A stretch of 64,000 nt of DNA from an uncultured Chloroflexota bacterium (GTDB lineage: Bacteria > Chloroflexota > Limnocylindria > Limnocylindrales > CSP1-4). The stretch lies in the NCBI GenBank assembly GCA_903822495.1, contig CAIJPD010000054.1:26792-90791 (forward strand). The letters run 5' to 3'. Position 1 is the stretch's first letter. Every line of letters begins with the position of its first letter. This document shows positions 60,103 to 64,000 of this stretch, piece after piece. Under the pieces are notes generated by a model. That model made no database searches, had not been told where the DNA came from, and worked only from the letters and a program-made list of their open reading frames with translations. Made by a program: the position numbers and the translations under genes.

Positions 60103-61641
60103 ATGGCCACCCTCGGCTCGATCCGCTCCGCGATCTTCCCCGCCGCCGTGCCGGCGCGACCGCTGACCCCCCAGGAGTTGGAGCGCGACGTCACCTGGGT
60201 CCGCGTGCTGAAGGCCGGCGGTGCGGGAATCGATGCCCTGGAGGCCGGCGACCTCGTCATCCTGCCGGCCAGCGCGGTGCCCGCCCCCGCACCGGATGGC
60301 GATGCCATGGAGGAGCTCGCAGCGCGGTTGGTCACCGTCCAGTGCGCCGCCCTCCTGCTCTGCGGCGACGGGCCTGATGACGTCGCCCGGGCCCGGATCG
60401 ACGCGTTGGCTGCCGCGGCCCACCGGGCGGGGGTGCCCGCCCTGCGTCTCTCGCCCGCCGACCCGCCAGCGCTGGAGCGGAGCGCCATCGCCTACCTGGT
60501 CAACCAGCAGGCCGAGGTGGACCGACGGGCGGCCGAGCTGGACGGCCAGCTGGCTCGGCTGGCCCTGGCCGGCGGCGGCCTGAGCACGCTGGCCGCCGCC
60601 ATCGGCGAGTTCCTCGGCCGTGCGGTGGCAATCGAGAACCCGGGCGGGGAGACCCTGGCCATCCACGCCCCGGCCGAGCCCGCCGCCGCCGCGGCCGCCG
60701 CCGCCCGGTACCTGTCCCGGACCCTGGGCAGCATCGCGGCGCTCCGGGTGGTGATCCCGGCAGCACCGGGCGAGCGCGGCTCCGGGGGTCGGTTGCTGCT
60801 GCTGGGTGATGAGCCAGCCCGCGAGCTGGAGCGGGTGGCCGGGGAGCGGGTCGCCGGCGTCCTGGGCCTGGAGCTGGCGCGGGTCGCCGCGCTGGACCAG
60901 GTGCGCGACGAGCTGCGTCGGGCCGAGCCGCTGCCCGCCGACGGTCCGCCCTGGGTGGTGATGATGGCCCGCCAGGGACCGGCCGAACCGGCCGGCAGCG
61001 ACCGCGTCTCGACCGACCGGGTCGACGAGCCGCGCGCCCAGGCGGCCCGCGAGCGGATCCGCGCCGGGCTGCGTGCCATCGCGCCTGCCCGTCGCCTCCG
61101 CCTCCGCGGCACGGCCGAGAGCCTGGAGCTCCGGATGGTGGCCGCGGTCGCGCCCGACGACGCCGGCGGTGCGGCGCTCGCCACCGAGATCGCCGCCTAT
61201 CTCGGTCGCACCGTGGCGCTCTCGCGGCCCTTCCCCGATGCCGTGAGCCGGCCTGCCGCCGAGGCCGCCGCCCGCTCCACGCTGGAGGCAGCCGAGGCGA
61301 TGGGTCAGCCGCCGCGATTGGCCTACGCGGCACGGCTCCCGGCCTACCAGCTGCTGGGCAGCCTGGACCAGATCCCCGGTGGCTCCCGGCAGGCGCGGCT
61401 CCTGCTCGCGCCCATCCTGGCGAGCCGCCCAGCCAGCCGGCGTCAGCGCCTGGAGACGCTCCGGGCCGTCCTGGATTCGGGTGGGTTTGGCGAGGCCGCC
61501 GCCGTCCTCGGCGTCCACCGCAACACCATCGCCTACCGGATCGAGGCGATCGAGCGCGAGACCGGCTGGAACCTGCACGACCCCGACCTTCGGCTGGCGC
61601 TCAGGGTCGCGATCCGGATCGCGGAGCACGACGGGGCCTAG
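60103..61641 (+). CDS. PucR-type transcriptional regulator
   Basis: 512 aa. N-terminal PucR-like sensing region (TPQELERDVTWVRVLKAGGA, LEAGDLVILPASAV), a GGDEF-like/CdaR middle part, and a C-terminal helix-turn-helix of the PucR type (LRAVLDSGGFGEAAAVLGVH, RNTIAYRIEAIERETGWNL). Members govern purine, sugar-diacid or nitrogen use. It lies directly upstream of type III glutamine synthetase on the same strand, with a palindromic operator between, so it probably controls nitrogen assimilation. ATG 60103 is 9 nt after a TACGCT. Confidence 0.86.
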   Translation: MATLGSIRSAIFPAAVPARPLTPQELERDVTWVRVLKAGGAGIDALEAGDLVILPASAVPAPAPDGDAMEELAARLVTVQCAALLLCGDGPDDVARARIDALAAAAHRAGVPALRLSPADPPALERSAIAYLVNQQAEVDRRAAELDGQLARLALAGGGLSTLAAAIGEFLGRAVAIENPGGETLAIHAPAEPAAAAAAAARYLSRTLGSIAALRVVIPAAPGERGSGGRLLLLGDEPARELERVAGERVAGVLGLELARVAALDQVRDELRRAEPLPADGPPWVVMMARQGPAEPAGSDRVSTDRVDEPRAQAARERIRAGLRAIAPARRLRLRGTAESLELRMVAAVAPDDAGGAALATEIAAYLGRTVALSRPFPDAVSRPAAEAAARSTLEAAEAMGQPPRLAYAARLPAYQLLGSLDQIPGGSRQARLLLAPILASRPASRRQRLETLRAVLDSGGFGEAAAVLGVHRNTIAYRIEAIERETGWNLHDPDLRLALRVAIRIAEHDGA

Positions 61642-61669
61642 GCCGGTCGTCGCGTCCTGGCCGGCGGAG

Positions 61670-61686
61670 TTGTGCCATATGCACAA
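61670..61686 (+). promoter_or_regulatory. Palindromic operator candidate (TTGTGC-N5-GCACAA) upstream of glnN
   Basis: Perfect 6-bp arms with spacer CATAT, about 42 bp upstream of the -10. A second half site, TTGTGC, lies at 61722-61727 directly before the extended -10. It does not match the GlnR/TnrA consensus. Likely bound by the adjacent PucR-type protein or a nitrogen regulator. Confidence 0.6.
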
Positions 61687-61727
61687 AGTCTCGGCAAGGC
61701 CATGGGCATCTCGGTGCCGATTTGTGC

Positions 61728-61736
61728 TGATATCCT
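61728..61736 (+). promoter_or_regulatory. Extended -10 promoter (TGATATCCT) of glnN
   Basis: TG-n-TATCCT is an extended -10; transcription would start near 61743, giving a leader of about 60 nt with AGGAG at 61787-61791, 12 nt before ATG 61804. The half operator TTGTGC abuts it. Confidence 0.55.
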
Positions 61737-61803
61737 TTCGCGACCGTTCGATCACCGGGGCGGATGTCGTGCGGAACGCATAAAGCAGGAGAAGCACAGA
61801 CCC

Positions 61804-63957
61804 ATGGGCAACAGCCGCAGCGTCGCCATCGATCAGATCGCCAACCACAAGGTCGAGTCGAACCAGAACTACCTGGAGCACGCGGGCGCCGACATCTACG
61901 GCCAGTACGTGTTCGGCGAAGAGGCGCAGCGCCAGTACCTGGCCAAGCCCATCTTCAAGAACCTGCGCCGGACCATCGATGGCCTGCAGCCGTTCGACCC
62001 CGCCATCGTGGACGCGGTGGCGCACGCGGTGAAGGAGTGGGGGATGGCACACGGCGCCACCCACTACACCCACTGGTTCGTGCCCATGACGGGCTCCACC
62101 GCCGAGAAGCACGACTCGTTCCTGAGCCCGTCGGGCGACGGCAAGACCATCGCCGAGTTCAGCGGCAAGAACCTGCTCCAGGGCGAGCCGGACGCGTCGT
62201 CGTTCCCGTCGGGCGGCATCCGGGCCACCTTCGAGGCGCGCGGCTACACCGCGTGGGACGTCACCTCGCCCATCTTCCTGCAGGTCGAGCCCAACGGCGC
62301 CACGCTGACCATCCCCACCGCGTACGTCTCGTACACCGGTGAGGCCCTGGACCACAAGATCCCGCTCCTCCGCTCGCAGGAGGCGCTGGGCAAGCAGGCG
62401 CTCCGGATCCTGCGCTGGTTCGGCAACGCCAGCTCCAGCCGGGTCTTCACCACCATCGGCCCCGAGCAGGAGTACTTCCTGATCGACCGGCGCCTGGCGG
62501 AGCAGCGCCCCGACCTGCTGCTCACCGGCCGGACGCTCTTCGGCGCCCCGTCGCCCAAGGGCCAGGAGCTGGAGGACCAGTACTTCGGCTCCATCCGCGA
62601 GCGGATCCTGAGCTACATGATGGACATGGACCGCGAGCTGTGGCGGATGGGCGTCCCCGTCAAGACTCGTCACAACGAGGTCGCGCCGGCCCAGTTCGAG
62701 ATGGCGCCGGTCTTCGAGGCGGGCTCGGTGGGCTCGGACCACAACATGGTCGTGATGGCCACCATGCGCCGCCTGGCGCAGAAGCACGGCCTGCTGCTCC
62801 TCCTCCACGAGAAGCCGTTCGCGGGCATCAACGGGTCGGGCAAGCACAACAACTGGTCCATGGCCACGGACGACGGGGAGAACCTCCTCGACCCGGGTGA
62901 TGACCCGCACGCCAACGCGCAGTTCCTGACCTTCCTCCTGGGCGTCGTCCGGGGGGTCAACGTCCACGCCGACCTGCTCCGCGCGGGCATCGCCGACGCG
63001 GGCAACGACCACCGCCTGGGTGCCAACGAGGCGCCGCCGGCGATCATGTCGATCTTCCTCGGCTCGCAGCTGGAGGACGTGGTCAGCCAGCTGGAGCAGG
63101 CGGGCTCGGCGTCGGCGTCCAAGCACGGCGCGCGCCTGGACCTGGGCGCGGATTCGCTCCCGGCGCTCCCCGCGGATGCCACGGACCGCAACCGCACCTC
63201 GCCGTTCGCGTTCACCGGCAACAAGTTCGAGTTCCGCGCCGTCGGCTCCTCGGCGCCCATCTACTGGCCGCAGACCATCCTCAACACCGCCGTGGCCGAC
63301 TCCCTGGCGCAGCTGGCCGACGAGCTGGAGAAGCTCAGGATCGGCGACTTCGACGGCCTCACCAAGATCCTGTCGGGGATCGCCAAGGCGCACAAGCAGG
63401 TCCTGTTCGAAGGCAACGGCTACTCCGAGGAATGGCACGCCGAGGCCGCCCGCCGCGGGCTTCCAAACAACAAGACCACCGTCGACGCGCTCCCGGCCCT
63501 CGCGACGGAGAAGGCCAAGCAGCTGTTCGCCAGGTTCGGGGTCCTCTCCGAGCGGGAGCTGGCGGCGCGCCTGGACATCAACTGGGAGCGCTACGTCAAG
63601 GTCCAGAACATCGAGGCCAACACCGCGCTCGATGTGGCGCGCACCCTGATCCTCCCCGCCGCGGTCCGCTATCTCGGCCAACTGTCGAAGGCGGCCGGGC
63701 TCTCCAAGGCGGTCAGGACGCTCTCCGGCGAGGTCGCATCGCTCACGGACGAGCTGGGCGAGGCGATCGAGGCGCTGGCACATGCCCAGCACGAGGCGCA
63801 TGGTGCCGGCGACGTGGTCGCGGAGGCGACGGCCATCGTCGGCTCCGTCATCCCCGCCCAGAACCGATTGCGCGTGGTGGTGGACACGCTGGAGACGATC
63901 GTCGCGGACGACCTCTGGCCCATGCCCAAGTACCGCGAGCTGCTGTTCCAGTACTAG
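61804..63957 (+). CDS. glnN: Glutamine synthetase type III
   Basis: ATP-dependent amidation of glutamate to glutamine. 717 aa, the usual length of the large GSIII class. Motifs: GATHYTHWFVPMTGSTAEKH, IGPEQEYFLID, VKTRHNEVAPAQFEMAPVF, HEKPFAGINGSGKHNNWSM, LGANEAPPAIMSIFLG. ATG 61804 is the family-consistent start. No PII gene is adjacent; expression is probably tuned through the upstream palindrome and the PucR-type regulator. Confidence 0.96.
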   Translation: MGNSRSVAIDQIANHKVESNQNYLEHAGADIYGQYVFGEEAQRQYLAKPIFKNLRRTIDGLQPFDPAIVDAVAHAVKEWGMAHGATHYTHWFVPMTGSTAEKHDSFLSPSGDGKTIAEFSGKNLLQGEPDASSFPSGGIRATFEARGYTAWDVTSPIFLQVEPNGATLTIPTAYVSYTGEALDHKIPLLRSQEALGKQALRILRWFGNASSSRVFTTIGPEQEYFLIDRRLAEQRPDLLLTGRTLFGAPSPKGQELEDQYFGSIRERILSYMMDMDRELWRMGVPVKTRHNEVAPAQFEMAPVFEAGSVGSDHNMVVMATMRRLAQKHGLLLLLHEKPFAGINGSGKHNNWSMATDDGENLLDPGDDPHANAQFLTFLLGVVRGVNVHADLLRAGIADAGNDHRLGANEAPPAIMSIFLGSQLEDVVSQLEQAGSASASKHGARLDLGADSLPALPADATDRNRTSPFAFTGNKFEFRAVGSSAPIYWPQTILNTAVADSLAQLADELEKLRIGDFDGLTKILSGIAKAHKQVLFEGNGYSEEWHAEAARRGLPNNKTTVDALPALATEKAKQLFARFGVLSERELAARLDINWERYVKVQNIEANTALDVARTLILPAAVRYLGQLSKAAGLSKAVRTLSGEVASLTDELGEAIEALAHAQHEAHGAGDVVAEATAIVGSVIPAQNRLRVVVDTLETIVADDLWPMPKYRELLFQY

Positions 63958-64000
63958 CCGGGCTCCCGGCGCCGGCCGGTCCAACGCGATCACAGCGGCC
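63958..64000 (+). other. Start of the region downstream of glnN
   Basis: 43 bp. GCCGG-GCTC-CCGGC directly after the stop could form a short hairpin without a T tract. Nothing else is visible before the window ends. Confidence 0.35.

Noticed and set aside
59875..63993. Very long open frame (over 1300 codons) on the minus strand across pucR and glnN
   Set aside because: It is antisense to two well-recognised genes, has a His/Arg/Gly/Val-skewed composition and no domain; long antisense frames are expected at this GC content. The same applies to the antisense frames over the hybrid kinase and the tnaA region.

Overview
This window is a very GC-rich (about 70 %) bacterial chromosome segment with dense, mostly co-directional operons. 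Many start codons overlap the preceding stop by four bases (ATGA, GTGA, TTGA). No phage, IS element, integrase, rRNA or CRISPR array was found; there is one tRNA gene. The most likely source is a Chloroflexota bacterium, possibly an uncultured Limnocylindria/Ellin6529-type lineage; a deep actinobacterial relative is the alternative. This placement is inference from composition, gene content (mreBC, proteins with RLLDTR...VTGYF repeats, type III glutamine synthetase, sortase-like C-terminus, no outer-membrane genes) and promoter style. A striking regularity is that at least 13 genes or operons begin 6-9 nt after a TAnnnT hexamer, which points to widespread leaderless transcription.

Layout. 1-2.25 kb: the start of a peptide-type ABC importer operon (minus strand). 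2.3-2.4 kb: a tRNA-like sequence in the gap. 2.6-8.5 kb: a signalling operon (minus) with a giant hybrid histidine kinase, a frameshifted CheY-like regulator and a REC-GGDEF diguanylate cyclase. 8.8-9.05 kb: a small Cys-rich protein. 9.4-11.45 kb: mreB-mreC (cell shape). 11.5-14.9 kb: rmlA-B-D-C (dTDP-L-rhamnose). 15-20 kb: a secreted multidomain protein with a possible gingipain-like head, two glycosyltransferases and an unusual 15-residue-repeat membrane protein. 20.1-25.6 kb: a complete wbpD-E-B-A-I set for UDP-2,3-diacetamido-2,3-dideoxy-mannuronic acid. 25.6-29.5 kb: three GT4-type glycosyltransferases. 9.4-29.5 kb therefore reads as an envelope shape and surface-glycan region.

29.6-34.7 kb: protein folding and nucleotide/RNA housekeeping (three-module parvulin foldase, MazG, RNase PH, RdgB), then DUF3293 and SHOCT proteins. 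34.9-41.4 kb: five paralogous MFS transporters in one overlapping operon, preceded by a 13-codon leader ORF; the first transporter carries a one-base frameshift. 41.4-45.6 kb: ornithine cyclodeaminase-like enzyme, a 51-aa membrane protein, a LysR regulator and two PIN/RHH toxin-antitoxin pairs. 45.8 kb: tRNA-Pro(UGG). 46-50.2 kb: CDGSH protein, tryptophanase, DUF4260, OsmC, VOC and DUF2200 proteins. 50.2-56.7 kb: serpin lipoprotein, an MFS-cNMP-binding fusion, DinB-like protein, lipoprotein, SQR-like flavoprotein and a P-loop ATPase. 56.9-64 kb: membrane diguanylate cyclase, ResB, PucR-type regulator and type III glutamine synthetase with a palindromic operator candidate.

Two probable frameshifts (3.87 kb and 36.02 kb) lie in or next to G/C-rich runs and may be sequencing or assembly errors. 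Long open frames antisense to real genes are artefacts of the high GC content and were left out.
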